A stretch of 64,000 nucleotides of DNA. It comes from Callorhinus ursinus. Lineage: Eukaryota; Chordata; Mammalia; Carnivora; Otariidae. Both the position numbers and the translations under genes were made by a program. The first letter of the stretch is position 1. Each line of letters starts with the position of its first letter. The DNA is taken from contig NW_020312817.1 of the NCBI RefSeq assembly GCF_003265705.1, positions 29,711,324-29,775,323 of the forward strand, given 5' to 3'. The notes under the pieces were generated by a model. That model had not been told where the DNA came from and did no database searches. It worked only from the letters and a program-made list of their open reading frames with translations. Below, one piece after another: positions 47,282 to 60,104 of the stretch.

Positions 47282-47319
<38 letters not shown>

Positions 47320-47606
47320 TCTTAGAAACTCTTTAAAAATATAAAACCCGTTTTTAGCTCATGGGCTCTATAAAAACAGGTCATGTGCCATAGTTCACCA
47401 TTCCTGATTTAGAAGATCAACTTATTTCTTTAACAACATATTAGAAATACACTAAGATTAAGACAACTTTAGTGGACAACAGGTTCAGGAAACTTCCCAA
47501 GAATGAGAGAGCAAACAAGAAAGGCAAAACCATAATTAGATCAATAATAAGGAGCATGTTTCTGAGTTGAAGGCTCAGAAAGATGGATTAAAAAATTAAA
47601 GAGATT
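46081..47606. other. Non-coding, with ATT microsatellite
   Basis: No gene. (ATT)12 lies at about 47284-47319. The part at 46880-47030 has a diverged relative at 48650-48810 (see findings). Confidence 0.5.
47284..47319. repeat. (ATT)n microsatellite
   Basis: About 36 bp of uninterrupted ATT repeats. Confidence 0.97.
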
Positions 47607-47800
47607 TGGGCGCCTGGGTGGCTCAGTTGGTTAAGCGACTGCCTTTGGCTCAGGTCATGATCCTGGAGTCCCGGGATCGGGTCCCGCATTGGGCTCCCTG
47701 CTCAGCAGTGAGTTTGTTTCTCCCTTGGACCCTCCCCCCTCTCATGCTCTCTCTCTCTATCTCATTCTCTCTCTCAAATAAATAAATAAAATCTTTAAAA
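47607..47800 (+). mobile_element. SINEC: Young carnivore SINE
   Basis: Head 'gggcgcctgggtggctcagt', body with CpGs kept, CT run and A-tail. AAAAATTAAAGAGAT flanks it at 47591-47605 and 47801-47815. Confidence 0.96.
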
Positions 47801-47815
47801 AAAAATTAAAGAGAT

Positions 47816-48959
47816 CTATTTGTAAATGTATTTTTGTGCAGATTATTAATTCTAAGAAAAATTTTTTAATCCTTCAAGCATTCAGGCAGAGAAAAAAATG
47901 TTTGCATACAAAGTAAAAATAAAAATTATATTCACATCAGTCTTCTTTTCTGTTTTATTAATCACCAGAGAACAGCAGAGCAATATCTGCAGTTTGACCA
48001 GTTGGGAGTCTGGCCAAATCATGTCATTCAGGTGCTAGAGCAACAGAAAGTTTCCAATGTTCAGTGACCCAGTAGTACACCAGCTGTTTAATCACTCCTG
48101 GATAAAAATGTCCAAAAATGTACTTTAGAAAAATACATCAAAAAAAGTAGTTCACAAGAAAAAGTAAAGCATCAAATCTGGTGACAAAAACTTCTAAGAA
48201 GACATGGAGAAGTGTAATTTAGGGGGAAAATTATATTCTTAGAAAGAGAAAAAACACTAGAAATAAGTTATAATAGTAAAATAGAAAATAGAAATAAATA
48301 GAAAAAAAGTTAAAAGACTAGAGATGCAAAGGTAAAAATTTAGGAAAGACTTTAGATTCACAGTCCACACTCTAGGGAGTATGGCTCAAATACAAAACAT
48401 TTTTGTAAAATTTAAAGAGGATATTGGATCTCCAGCTTCTGACTATAACAGAGCATTGGCTCTAGCCATTTCCTCTGTACCTCTAGACACATGATGCTGA
48501 GACTTTTGTAGTTATACTTTAATGCACCTGTAGTTGCATCATTTCTGCGGGAAATATCTCAGAAACATTCCCCAGTTTGTAGGGACCTTCTTCAGCTGAG
48601 GCACTCACTTCCCAACTTCATTTATTTACTCCCTTAAGAGAGAGTGAGCCAGGCATTTTCTAGTGCCAGGGGATAAACAGGGAACAAAATAGACACAAAT
48701 TCCTGCCCTCATGGCACTTATATTCTAAAACAAGCTTGTGTTCTCTTCTGTTTGAAACCTCCTCCCCATTTTACATTGCCAAAGAAAGGCTACATGAGAA
48801 GCTATCCCACCAACAAACTTTAAGGTTTTTTTGTCTTCTTTTTTTCTCTTTTCTTTTCTTACCTAACTTTGCTTCTTAAAATGAGAGTGAGGTCTGTAAG
48901 CAATCCTATTTTTCTGCTGAGGACTAGAAGGGACTATGCCAAAGAAGCAAGGTGTGGAG
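47816..48959. other. Non-coding, unassigned stretch
   Basis: AT-rich and A-rich, no gene. 48650-48810 contains an old repeat piece ('gaacaaaatagacacaaatt', 'ctgccctcatggcacttata') common in mammals. Confidence 0.5.
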
Positions 48960-49145
48960 AGGTGTGGAGTCAGGACTTTGAACCTGGCTTTGAACCCTGG
49001 CTCCCTCACGAAAACGTGCTTCAGGTTTCTTGTCTGTATAATAAAGCTCACAATAGGATTTGCCTTAAAAGAGTTGTAGTGGGGATTAAATAATAGAAGT
49101 GATGAAAGGATTGGGAATAGTGTCAGGCATGTAAATAGTGCCCAG
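48960..49145 (+). mobile_element. MIR SINE fossil
   Basis: 'ctttgaaccctggctccctc', 'tcttgtctgtataataaagc', 'gagttgtagtggggattaaa' and 'agtgtcaggcatgtaaatag' match plus-strand MIR. Confidence 0.75.
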
Positions 49146-49864
49146 TAGTGCTGACACTCACATTTAATCATTATATCCAGTCCCAAATAAATGACAAGCC
49201 TTTTAAAGTATAGCTGTAATAATACTAGTAATAATAGTGATAGCTGTTCACTGAACCTTTATTTCTTCATTTTTAAATGGACATATTAAAAAGTACCCTC
49301 ACACATACACACAAAGTTGTGAAGATAAAAGATGAAAAGAAAGATCACATATAAAGTATTACAGGCCATTTCATTTGAACTCAGGTAATTCTGACTCTAA
49401 GGCTCCTGTTCTGCTTGTGCTACCTCCTTAGGAAAAACATCTGAATCTCCATTCCTTCACATGACCCCATTCAACTTAATTACCTTGGGACAACGCAAAG
49501 TCTTTGAGTGCATTGAGCTGAGTGTCACTTACCCTGGCACTTTCCTTATGACAAAAGACTTTTATAAAAAGAAAAGTGCAGTTTAGAAAATGGTATTATG
49601 ACATTATTGGACATAAAAATAAAGCAGACTGAGTACTTCAGGGAGAACCCACTGCCCTCAGAGAAGAGCTTAATATGTCACTCTTAGAGAAAAGCAATCC
49701 TTATGAAAAGGGCAAGACCAGTAATCTAAGAGGAACCTCACTCACATTTGATAGGACGTTGAGCCACCAGCTCAAGGGAAGAGAGCGAGCAAGAGTCATG
49801 GAGATGAGGGATGCCGTTGGAAGGGTAACTGGCCAGAAAATCCCCTCCGCTTCTCTTTTAATAC

Positions 49865-50085
49865 TAATTGTAGCAATAGTAAGCACTTATAAAATCCTTA
49901 TTCTGTGAGGGGCACTGTGCTGATTGCATTACATGCTTTATTACATTCAGTTCTCACATTAATAAAGTCAATTCTTTTGTTATTCTGATTCTCTAGATGA
50001 GGATAGTGAAACTCAGCAAGGTTAGAAAATTTGCTCAATATTATAAAACTAGTAAGTGGAGTTGCTAAGACCTGGTTAATAAATT
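49865..50085 (-). mobile_element. MIR SINE fossil
   Basis: 'aagcacttataaaatcctta', 'ggggcactgtgctgattgca', 'tctagatgaggatagtgaaa' and 'aaactagtaagtggagttgc' match antisense MIR. Confidence 0.75.
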
Positions 50086-53000
50086 CTTGAGAAACAAGTT
50101 ACTAAATTGAATTAAACAAAATTAATCATTTTCTTATTCAATTAACACGATCATTCTTCAAGGAAGAAAGCATATTCTGCCACTGATTTTAATACAAATA
50201 ATTTATCAATTTAATTATTCACTTAATAATCATGCATGAATGCATTTAGCCAATGTTTTCAAGGAGCCTATTAAGTACAAAGCACTTTATTTGGCATTGT
50301 AGGAAGTTGGGTTTTATAATCCCAAAAAAAGTATAAGTGTACAACAGAAGATGCTCCTATTAATCCCAGAAACTGCATTATCTACACCAAAAGTGAACAC
50401 TGGCCATCACAGTGGAATCTAGAAACCTTGGTATAACCCAAAGCTAGATTTATGGCCATTCTGAGCCTATTGATTGCACAGCCTAACACTGCCACAACCC
50501 CCTCTCACAAAAGAAAACATCCTCACACTCTCTCTCAGCTTTTATGGAGTGCTATTAAAATACCTGTTTTCTATCTTTAGTGCCATGATATCTGGGAAAA
50601 TGCTGAGAACTTTAAGAAAATATTGTTACCTACATTCTAGAGAGTGATTTTGCAAAATGTAAAGATTAAGGGAGGGAAAGAAAACTGCATTGGGATTGGG
50701 CAATGCAAACCCAATCAGATCTCAGCCAACCCCATGGGCAGCTCCAATGCTGGGATTATTTCTCAGAGTTATCTTGCCTTGGGTCAACAGAGTCATTATA
50801 GCACCATGGATACAGTTTGCCCTTGGAAGGAGATTAGGTGAAACAGTCTTCTTCCTCACCCATTCTTCCAAAGGAAATCCTCAAAGAGGGATGATAACCA
50901 ACCGCAGCAGTCCACACCTTGAGCCCTTTGTATACATTTCTTTATATATGTTCTGGGAGCAGCTCCTCTAGGATTTCAGTGGGCCTTTCTTCCTGGGTGA
51001 AATGTAAAGGGGCTAGTGGGATGAACTGGAGTCTCTGTCACTGTAGTTGGAGTTGGGGCCACAGCTAATATCATATCTCCCTCCTGACTTAGTTTATTAT
51101 CAACATGGGCAATTTTTCATGTCCCAAAAATAAAATGGTCTTTATTGTTATGAGAATATGTCTTAGGAATAATCTGTTGCTCTAGCAGGTTAAATTCTGC
51201 TCTACTGGTTTTCTTTCTAGTTTTTTGTTCACCAAGAAGGAATAATTACAGTTTACCTGTTAAAGGTCAAGGTGTATGTTCCATCTCCTCTGCAAGCAAA
51301 TACCAATGTCCTAAATGGCTTTAATTTTCCATTTTCGCTAATTCTTTTATTCTAAGAACATAAAGCCATTGTTGCTGTTTATGTTTGCTTACTTATCATT
51401 ATCAGAATAGTTCATTTATTATGCAATGCTAAATGTGGTAAGTAAGCAAAACAGAGGAAAAAATAAACAGGTTTCAATGGACCCTCTTTAAATACTTGCT
51501 TTAAGAATGAATATCATTTGACATAAAGAAATCTTCCATGGGTTAATGCATGACTGCAACTTAGTTCATGACATGCTTAAGAGTGAACATTAATATATGC
51601 ATGCTACAGATTTATAGATTTCCAATAACCACTGCTTGCAATATGAAAGGGTAGTTCTTGTTTCATTTTGACTGACAGTAAGAAATTCTTATTAAAATCA
51701 TTGACTCTATAAGTCATAGATATCCTTAATTTTGAGATTGAAGTAATTGACTTTTTTAAATAATATGCTCTATTACTTTTTTCGTTTTTATTCTCAGGCT
51801 TTTAATAACAAGATTGAAGAAGTTAAGTAATTAGCTAGTTTGCTTCCAGCATCCACCATCCCTAGCAATAATAACCATCCACCAAAATCATCCCTTGCCC
51901 ATTTTTCCCTTCAGGCCCCCTTGTGATTTTCTCCATGAAAAAGCTGTGATAGGTTTAAATAAATCAAGGGAACCAGTCCCCATGGCCAAAGTGATTAGTT
52001 CTGAGTGAGTAGTTAATACAGTTAGAGCCAATGAGATGCACAGGCATGTTTTCTGGGGCTTCCAGAAATCTTTCTCAATCTCAGTCTCTCTCTTTCTCTG
52101 TGTATCTCTCTCTGTCTCTTTCTCTCTCCCTTTCTCCCTTTCTCCTCTGTAACTGGGATTTGGAAGAGGTAAGACTTGGCCCAACTGCATCCATCTTTTA
52201 ACATCAAATGGAACCAAACTAAAAATGCCAGCAACTCAGACTCAGAGACAACAGACTCAGAATCTGATCCTAATAATTCTGTTTATGCATCTGAACTAAG
52301 CCATGTCGGAAGCTTGTCCTAATCTTAGACTGTCAGTTATGTGACCCAGTAAATTCCCCTTTTCTGTTTAGACAAGCTCAGTTAGATTTTCTGGCCAGCA
52401 GCCAGATAAGTACTAACTGAAACCTAAGGGAAATCTGCCATTGATCCAATGAGCAGTTGTTGTACAATTAGCTCTTCATTACAAATAGACTAATAGGAAA
52501 TTTCAAATACCATGTTATTCTTTTCATTCCTATGGAATGTTTATATAACACAATATCTCTTCACCAGGAATGAAGTAAATAAAAATATGTACAAAGTAAG
52601 TTAAATGAAGACTTATTAAGGAAAAGATAATCAATCTTCAAAAGTGAAATTATCTTGTTAAATTCACCAAAATCCAGCTTCTAGTTCTCAATATTGTGTT
52701 TCTAGAAAGTTAAATAAAATGTATATCCCAAAATAATCAGTCTTTCAGTGAGCGCCAACATTAAACAAAATAACACTAGGCTAATATATGAAATCTCATA
52801 CCAATTTTGTAATGACTAACTCTATTCATCTAATTTCCAGACGGTCACATTCTCTGTTCAGTGCATCTCTTCCCCAACATTAACACAGCTGTAATGCCAA
52901 AATAGTAGTCATACTTTTCTCTTTTTTTTGGTGAGCATGGAAATGAAACCAAGAGAGGGCATAATCTTCAGTGGATCTCAACCAAAGATAGTAACTCCTC

Positions 53001-53375
53001 CTGAAAGTATTTAAATTTAACAGTGATTGGTCATATTTGTGGCTTATTATTGGGGCTTAATGACCAGACCTAGGATGCTGCTCACTTTGAAAACTTAAGG
53101 TCAGTCCTGACCAAAATGTCAATAAATACTGAATCTCTAGTAAGGCCTGTCAGAATGCACAAATCCCAGGATTAGGATCCTTTTCCCTTATAATGTTCTG
53201 ATTCAAGAGACAATGAGAATCTACAGCAATAAGGACCCTTAGCATACAGCTTGTGGTCTCTCAATAACATTCACATTAACAGAAACTAGGGATGTATTAA
53301 CAGAAACTAAGGGAAATGACTGGTTCTATGTCTGGTACAGGAAATATACAATGAATATCTTATGCCAGACACCTA
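50086..53375. other. Non-coding, with CT-rich tract
   Basis: No gene recognised. A pyrimidine-rich simple repeat spans about 52065-52148. A short tandem duplication (ATTAACAGAAACTA, about 53275-53312) lies near the right end. Confidence 0.5.
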
Positions 53376-53533
53376 TCAAAGACTAACAAACTCACGCCAA
53401 AGGGACAAAGGAGCCAAACTAAAGGGGCTTTCACTGGCCTAGGATAGCACAAATGAATCACCAAAAAAAAAAGTTATTATAATGGATTGTAACACATCAA
53501 ATATGTAAGAACCTATGAGTTCATGATGATTTT

Positions 53534-53733
53534 TTTTTAAGATTTTTATTTATTTATTCGACAGAGACAGAGAGAGACACAGCAAGAGAGGGAACACAAG
53601 CAGGGGGAGTGGGAGAGGGAGAAGCAGGCTCCCCGCCAAGCAGGGAACCTGATGCGGGGCTTGATCCCAGGACCCTGGGAGCATGACCTGAACCGAAGGC
53701 AGACGCTTAACGACTGAGCCACCCAGGCGCCCC
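53534..53733 (-). mobile_element. SINEC: Carnivore SINE, reverse strand, perfect duplication
   Basis: T-run, 'gatttttatttatttattcg', GA-rich middle and 'gagccacccaggcgcccc'. TCATGATGATTTTT flanks it at 53521-53534 and 53734-53747. CpGs are retained at the head. Confidence 0.96.
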
Positions 53734-54155
53734 TCATGATGATTTTTAAAAAGTAAAAGTCACTATTTACCACAATGGACAATTAAAAGGACAAATTCAG
53801 TATTCTGCAGATTAACAAATAAAGAAAAATATTAAATATTTACCCTTCATTTCCTCTAAAACTTTATTTCAGGGTAACCAAATATTTGACAAGGGAGAGT
53901 TCTTTCCTATAGGATGCCTAATAAAACTACAGGAGAAACGATAAAATTAGAAAACCACCATTTTGCAGCCCCAATTTTATTAATAATGGATCTAAGCAAT
54001 AATCATCAATGGATTAAAAAGTCTAATGGTGCAATAGAAAGTAATCAATACCACCTATGTATATTTTGTACAAAAACACTGAAGTTGAACCAAATCAAGT
54101 CTTAAGAAGAAGAAAAAACAACAATAAAACTATCACTTAAAAAAAAAAAAGGGTA

Positions 54156-54355
54156 GGGGCACCCGGTTGTCTCAGTCGTTAAATGTCTGCCTTCGGCTCA
54201 GGTCATGATCCCAGGGTCCTGGGATGGAGCCCCACTTTGGGGTCCCTGCTCCGCGGGAAGCCTGCTTCTCCCTCTCCCACTCTCCCTGCTTGTGTTCCCT
54301 CTCTCTCTGTGTCTCTCTCTGCCAAATAAATAAATAAAATCTTAATTAAAAAAAA
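54156..54355 (+). mobile_element. SINEC: Carnivore SINE
   Basis: Head 'ggggcacccggttgtctcag', body, CT run and an AAATAAATAAATAAAATCTTAAT tail area. Only A-rich sequence flanks it, so the duplication cannot be read. Confidence 0.93.
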
Positions 54356-54445
54356 ACTTTAAAAAAAATTAGGTTAGAGAGCCATTTTAGAAAATCCTCT
54401 CAGGAAAAGATGATCAGCCAAATTCATAGTATGGGACATTCTGTA

Positions 54446-54845
54446 NNNNNNNNNNNNNNNNNNNNNNNNNNNNNNNNNNNNNNNNNNNNNNNNNNNNNNN
54501 NNNNNNNNNNNNNNNNNNNNNNNNNNNNNNNNNNNNNNNNNNNNNNNNNNNNNNNNNNNNNNNNNNNNNNNNNNNNNNNNNNNNNNNNNNNNNNNNNNNN
54601 NNNNNNNNNNNNNNNNNNNNNNNNNNNNNNNNNNNNNNNNNNNNNNNNNNNNNNNNNNNNNNNNNNNNNNNNNNNNNNNNNNNNNNNNNNNNNNNNNNNN
54701 NNNNNNNNNNNNNNNNNNNNNNNNNNNNNNNNNNNNNNNNNNNNNNNNNNNNNNNNNNNNNNNNNNNNNNNNNNNNNNNNNNNNNNNNNNNNNNNNNNNN
54801 NNNNNNNNNNNNNNNNNNNNNNNNNNNNNNNNNNNNNNNNNNNNN
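54446..54845. other. Assembly gap, 400 N
   Basis: Exactly 400 unknown bases, the same as the other gap, so the size is probably a placeholder. The right edge is already inside LINE-1 ORF2, so the 5' boundary of that LINE-1 lies in the gap. Confidence 0.99.
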
Positions 54846-55425
54846 ATATGATGCAGCCATCAAAAAGAATGAGAGCTTGCCATTTTCAGTGATGTGGATG
54901 GAACTGGAGGGTGTTATGCTGAGCGAAATAAGTCAATCAGAGAAAGACATGTATCATATGACCTCACTGATATGAGGAATTCTTAATCTCAGGAAACAAA
55001 CTGAGGGTTGCTGGAGTGGTGGGGGGGTGGGAGGGATGGGGTGGCTGGGTGATAGACATTGGGGAGGGTATGTGCTATGGTGAGCGCTGTGAATTGTGCA
55101 AGACTGTTGAATCACAGATCTGTACCTCTGAAACAAATAATGCAACATATGTTAAGAAAAAAAAAAAAGAAAGATAACAGGAGGGGAAGAATAAAGGGGG
55201 GGAAATTGGAGGGGGAGACGAACCATGAGAGACGATGGACTCTGAAAAACAAACTGAGGGTTCTAGAGGGGAAGGGGGTGGGAGGATGGGTTAGCCTGGT
55301 GATGGGTATTAAAGAGGGCACCTTCTGCATGGAGCACTGGGTGTTATGCACAATGAATCACGGAACACTACATCAAAAACTAATGATGTAATGTATGGTG
55401 ATTCACAATAAAAATTTTTTTAAAA
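54846..55425 (+). mobile_element. Young L1 3' end, 5' boundary hidden by gap
   Basis: 54846-54975 is the last part of ORF2, still open (AAIKKNESLPFSVMWMELEG and on to the TSLI stop). 54976-55425 is a 3' UTR closely matching that of the full-length element, with a G-rich run at 55016-55044, a second at 55268-55290, an A-run and AATAAA near 55408. The length of the element is unknown because the gap is not sized. Confidence 0.9.
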
Positions 55426-55671
55426 ATGTGATATGAGGCTCTTGTTTGCACCTTGATCTGAACAAATCACTTGGTAGTAGATAATTTGGAGACAATTAGG
55501 GAAATTTGAATATGGCTTGCATATTAGACGGTATTAAGAAATGGTAGAAAGGTAGAATGCTAAAAAAAGTGTGTTCTGGTATTAAGGTTTAATAGTGTCA
55601 TGATGGGTACATAAAAAATTTATTGTCAATTAGTGAAGTATACTGAATGATTTAAGAGGGAAATGGGTTAC

Positions 55672-56089
55672 AACCTCAGGAGCCTCCTGGGTGAAATCTA
55701 AAACTGGCCTCCATACCCAGGGGGCAAGGAGAGTCTGCAGAAAGAGGCAGACCACTCCACATTGGTAGATGGCAGGTTTAATAAACAAAGGAACTTATAT
55801 ATAAGGCTTATTTTGGGTGGCTGCAAGATGAGTAGATTTCTGCACCTGCCAGAATCTTAAAAGTTATAAAGAGGCCTTAACTGGGTTCAGTCATGTATTT
55901 AGTCCAGATGGTCTCAACAACACCTTACTCTCTCCAGGCTGCATCCTTGAACCAGCTCCCACTGTGGGAATAGTAGGCAGAGCATACATTCCAAGGGCAG
56001 GAGAGCCGTTGAGGGGCATCTGATTGCCTGGGTCCAGCTGGTGGGTCACCCAGCATCACATTCTCTCGATGGCCTTCTCTAACATGGTT
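55672..56089 (-). mobile_element. Possible LTR fragment, reverse strand
   Basis: A GC-richer block between two pieces of the ancient 3' UTR. On the minus strand it reads 'tttattaaacctgccatcta' then 'gtggtctgcctctttctgca', reminiscent of an LTR's poly(A)-signal and R/U5 region. Exact edges and family are unknown, and no retroviral genes are seen. Confidence 0.3.
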
Positions 56090-56379
56090 TAAAATACTAT
56101 GGAAAAATTAAAAATCTGTGGATGGGGAATAGAAGATACAAAACTAACAAAATGTTGTTCATTATTGAAGTTGGTTTATTATCTTACTTTCTAAACTTTT
56201 ATATAGGCCATTTTCTATAAAATAATTTTTAAAAGAAGAAAGTACTAGAGACACATAGCCAAAGTTATTTCTCTGAATCCCATTTTGACAAATAATTTCA
56301 TTAATAGGTTTATGCCAGTTAAGCTAAAGGCAGTCTTCACAGCAGCTTAATGCTTTTAGTTGCTTAGGACATGAACCCA

Positions 56380-57400
56380 GATACCAGCCTTGACTCCTTT
56401 TTTTCTTTCATGTCCCACATGAACTCCATCAGCAAATCTTCCTGGCTCTGTCTTTGACACATATCCTAAACCTGACTCCTCATCATTTGCACCACATCTG
56501 CCTTTTTTCCAAATTACCACTGTCTCTCCTCTGCATTATTGCAAAAGCCTTCTAACTGATGTGCCTGTTTCTGTCTTTTTGCTCTTTTGGTTTATTCTCA
56601 GCAGGGCACACAGATGGGTCCTATTAAAGTCTAGGTCATGTTAATCCTTTGCTCACCCCCTCTACCACCAGCATTTTATCTATCTCACTCATATTGAAAG
56701 AATTGGTTCTTTTTTTTAATATTTTATTTATTTGTTTGACAGAGAGAGAGAGCACAAGCAGGGGGAGCAGCAGACAAAAGGAGAGGGAGAAACAGGCTCC
56801 CTGGCTGAGCAGCTAGTCTGACGCAGGGCTCGATCCCAGGACCCTGGGATCATGACCTGAGCTGAAGGCAGACACTTAACTGACTGAGCCACCCAGGCGC
56901 CGCTGAAACAATAGGTTCTTAATGCAGCCTACGGGGTTCTATGTGACGTGGACCACTACTCTCCCCTGTTAGTTTCCTCTTCACTCGCTCCATTCCAGCC
57001 AGACTGGCCTTCTTATCATCTCTTGAACATAACAACATCTTCCAGTCTCAGGGCCTTTACTTTTGCTGCTCCCCCCACCAGTCCTATAGGTTTGTTCCCT
57101 TAGTTCCTTTATGTCTTTGTTCAAATGTCATTTTCTTAGAATTCCTTTTTAAAAATTCTCTAGGCTTCCCTATTCCTCATTAATGCCTTACTTTTTTTCA
57201 TACGTCATAAACATCTAACATATATATATTGAACTCACTTACATTGTTTATTTTGGTGCTGTCCATTTCCCATAAGGATTTATGACTCTTCTGTTCACTA
57301 CTAGATTCCTAGCACTCCAAACAGTGCCTGGTTCATGGTAAGAATTCAATAATTGTTTGTTGAATAAACAAATTTGTTGAATAACATTTGCTGAATAAAT
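56380..57400 (+). mobile_element. L2 LINE 3' end
   Basis: Strong order match to L2: 'atcagcaaatcttcctggct', 'attattgcaaaagccttcta', 'attccagccagactggcctt', 'tctcagggcctttacttttg', 'gtctttgttcaaatgtcatt', 'acagtgcctggttcatggta', and the terminal TTGTTGAATAAA-type repeats at 57352-57414. A reverse SINE splits it at 56712-56903. The coding frame is lost. Confidence 0.88.
56712..56903 (-). mobile_element. SINEC: Carnivore SINE, reverse strand
   Basis: T-run, 'attttatttatttgtttgac', GA-rich middle, 'gagccacccaggcgccgc'. TGAAAGAATTGGTTCTT and TGAAACAATAGGTTCTT flank it (56695-56711, 56904-56920). Confidence 0.95.
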
Positions 57401-57414
57401 TTGTTGAATAAATT

Positions 57415-60104
57415 AAGCTACTATTCTAATAGTGTTGTCCATGGCTCATTATACTCCCAAGTGCATTACCTTGAGTAGTTTTAACCATCAGGGAGCAAAC
57501 CCACTTCCTACATTATTTACTTATTCTTTTAAAATATATGTATTGATCTCCTTCTTTGCACTAGGAACTGAAAATACAATAATTAATAAGTATGTCACTC
57601 ACTCTCCTATAATCATCTCCCAGGTTTTAGGGAAGGAGGGGCACTTCACTGTTATCCTATGATTAGCATATATAGGTATTCAATCAGTTATTCCAGACCC
57701 TAGGGCAAACCTTCATAAAAAGTTTGCAAATTGTGGGTATGATGCAGAAGAGTTACAGAGGTAGGTACTGGGAAATAAGGATCCCAATAGGCAACCCAGT
57801 GGTGTTGAGGGGTTGGTTGGAGTCCCAAAGCCAATTGCCTCTGATTTATTAGATTCCTCATCTGGAGCTCAGCCCAAGAGGAACGGGGTACAACATTATT
57901 GCCTGGTCTTCTCAGGTGGTGAGCACTCCTAGCCATATCTGGCTCTCACCACCTGATCTCTAATATTCAAGTGTGGAGCCAAGGAGTAGCTCTGCCACTT
58001 GCAAAAAAGAGCTGTGTTATGCTGGAGGCACTCAAGGAGAAACACACAGAACAGCAGTCCAACCTACAGCCCATTGGAAGAGAGGGGTACAATTCCATGG
58101 GTACAATTCCATGCAGTGGCTAATAATTGAAGTCTTTATTCTGATACTTCTGTTATTTGTTAGGGATATCCAGGCTAACAGGGTGGCTGCTCAATGTATG
58201 CATGTTCCACAAATCAAAGCTCCATCATTATTTAAAAATACCTACATTCAAGATCCTTTTTTATTATCACAGAAAATTTCAACATTGCATTTGTCAGTGG
58301 AATAAAAGAATACTGGTTATATTCTTTAAACCTAATTTCCAACTATTAATTTTTATATTGTTGTAATAATGGTTTTAAATTTTTTATCACCTATTTGTGG
58401 GAACAGAGTTTCTTGTTGATAATGACTCTCCAACTTTGGAGACATCATCATGTAAAAAAGTCTTAATCAGAAATTGTGGTCATTTCAAGTACAAAGATCT
58501 GGTAAAATCATAGTTATGTTCACTGAAGCAAGCTCAAGTTTCTCAATGGAAATGTCAAGGTTTTACTTGGATGTATTTTTCTAGTTAAATGTCAAGTACT
58601 ATTCCTAATACTTTGCTTTATAAAGAGATGTAATTATTTATCATCACACCTTGTATAGCCACTCCCAAATTTACTCTGATTTACCCCCAGGAAATATTAT
58701 TATTTTCTACACGTGCTTTGAAATGGAAAAAGTTTGATAAGTACTCCACTTGGGAAACTTGTATGCCATGAGTGAAACCACTGGCCTCTTATGTGCAGAC
58801 ATTTTCAGACAGCCAAGATTTCCCAATGGCATTTCAAACCTCTTTCTCTCATGACTTGATTCCTGTGCAGATGATGACAAGTACTGGTGACGGCAGTAGC
58901 CTCCCTGTGCTATCATTCAGTTCCTTCAGTTCCTTAGAATGAGATCAATAACACGTCATTCTTTTGAAGGAAAAATTATACCACTGTCTTGGAGTGTCAC
59001 TAAAGACAGTATGTGAGTTCGGTAAGAGAATGTGTCAATGGTATGTTAGAATGACTACTTCAGGGTCAAAGAAGTGAGATAGAATTATTCCAATCCATAC
59101 CAGAATGCCATTTGCCGCATTTATTATAGTATAAAAGCTTAAGCAATAGAGAGTTATGTTGAAATTACCATTGCCATCTTTGATATCTTGAATATCTTTT
59201 AGGCTCATTTACCTTTTTTCTAAAGAATTTACAACATTAGCACCTAAGAGCTTCCCTTATTAGTAATGACTATCAAACTATCAAAAAAGTGTATAATCAA
59301 AGCTGAGTTGCCTCAGCAAGATGAGATAACTGGAATTGCTGACTACATGGGAGCAGCTGTTTTCCCATTTGTGCGTGTTTCTTTTCTATTCAGCAATGGA
59401 AGGACTTTGTGTCATCATAGGGGAGGCTTTATCTTCTGCATATCCATCATCACTGTGACTTATTCAAAGAAGGGATCTGTGAATGGCATAAAAGGATATT
59501 TCTCTAACAATTAAGACAAATTTTAACACTTGGAAAATAATAATTATATTTGGAAAAAGAAGAATCATAAAAATGCTGATGGTGATGGGTATGGAAAATG
59601 GGGGCCAGGAGTCTGTTCCCATTGCCTTTGTAACCCCCCCAAATGCAAGGCAGGTGCTTAAACCCTAAGAAAAATCTAATAACTGTTTATTGGTTTGAAT
59701 GAATAAAATAAAAGATATAAAAATGCCTTCAATATTCATAGCATTCATCACTAATATGGTAAGAAGAGTACAGGTTTTATTGCTATTCAGTCTTTGGTCA
59801 GGTATGAGGAACAGTTGTGAACAGTGGGTATGCTGTAACCCTATGATATGATAGAGCCTTAGCTAAAAGTCTGTTCTCCCAGACCCATATTCCCCACGAA
59901 AAGTAGTATGTGCTATAGTTCATTTTTTAAAAAGACATTCTTTCCTGCTGCAAAAATTCTTGAGAAATTGAGTTTATAGAGAGAATGTGAAGCAAACTGT
60001 CGAGTGCTTCAGTCAGAAAGGTAGAACACCACAGATTGTAAACTAGTGTATTTACAATGATGCTGATGCTAGCTCTGTTGTGTCTGGATAGAGTAAGTCA
60101 CTGT
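57415..60104. other. Non-coding, unassigned stretch
   Basis: Short frames only (largest about 110 codons at 57973-58305, no domain). A 13-bp tandem duplication (GGTACAATTCCAT) is at 58086-58111. No gene seen. Confidence 0.5.

Larger units (their letters stand above)
53376..56235 (+). mobile_element. Ancient LINE-type 3' UTR, split by several insertions
   Basis: Pieces in order: 53376-53530, 53748-54155, 54356-54445, 55426-55671 and about 56090-56235. Landmarks are 'atggattgtaacacatcaaa', 'attcagtattctgcagatta', 'aaccaccattttgcagcccc', 'gatcagccaaattcatagta', 'gggaaatttgaatatggctt', and the ending 'ccattttctataaaataat'. This matches an old 3' UTR I associate with L1M-group elements. Two SINEs, a LINE-1 and a possible LTR have landed in it. 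Confidence 0.55.

Noticed and set aside
52065..52148. Pyrimidine-rich tract as a splice or promoter element
   Set aside because: A simple CT-type repeat without an adjacent exon or start signal. The overlapping reverse frame (51888-52217) is driven by the GA-rich complement.
57973..58305. 110-codon frame
   Set aside because: No domain, no biased codon use, no neighbouring signals. It includes a 13-bp tandem duplication. Consistent with chance.
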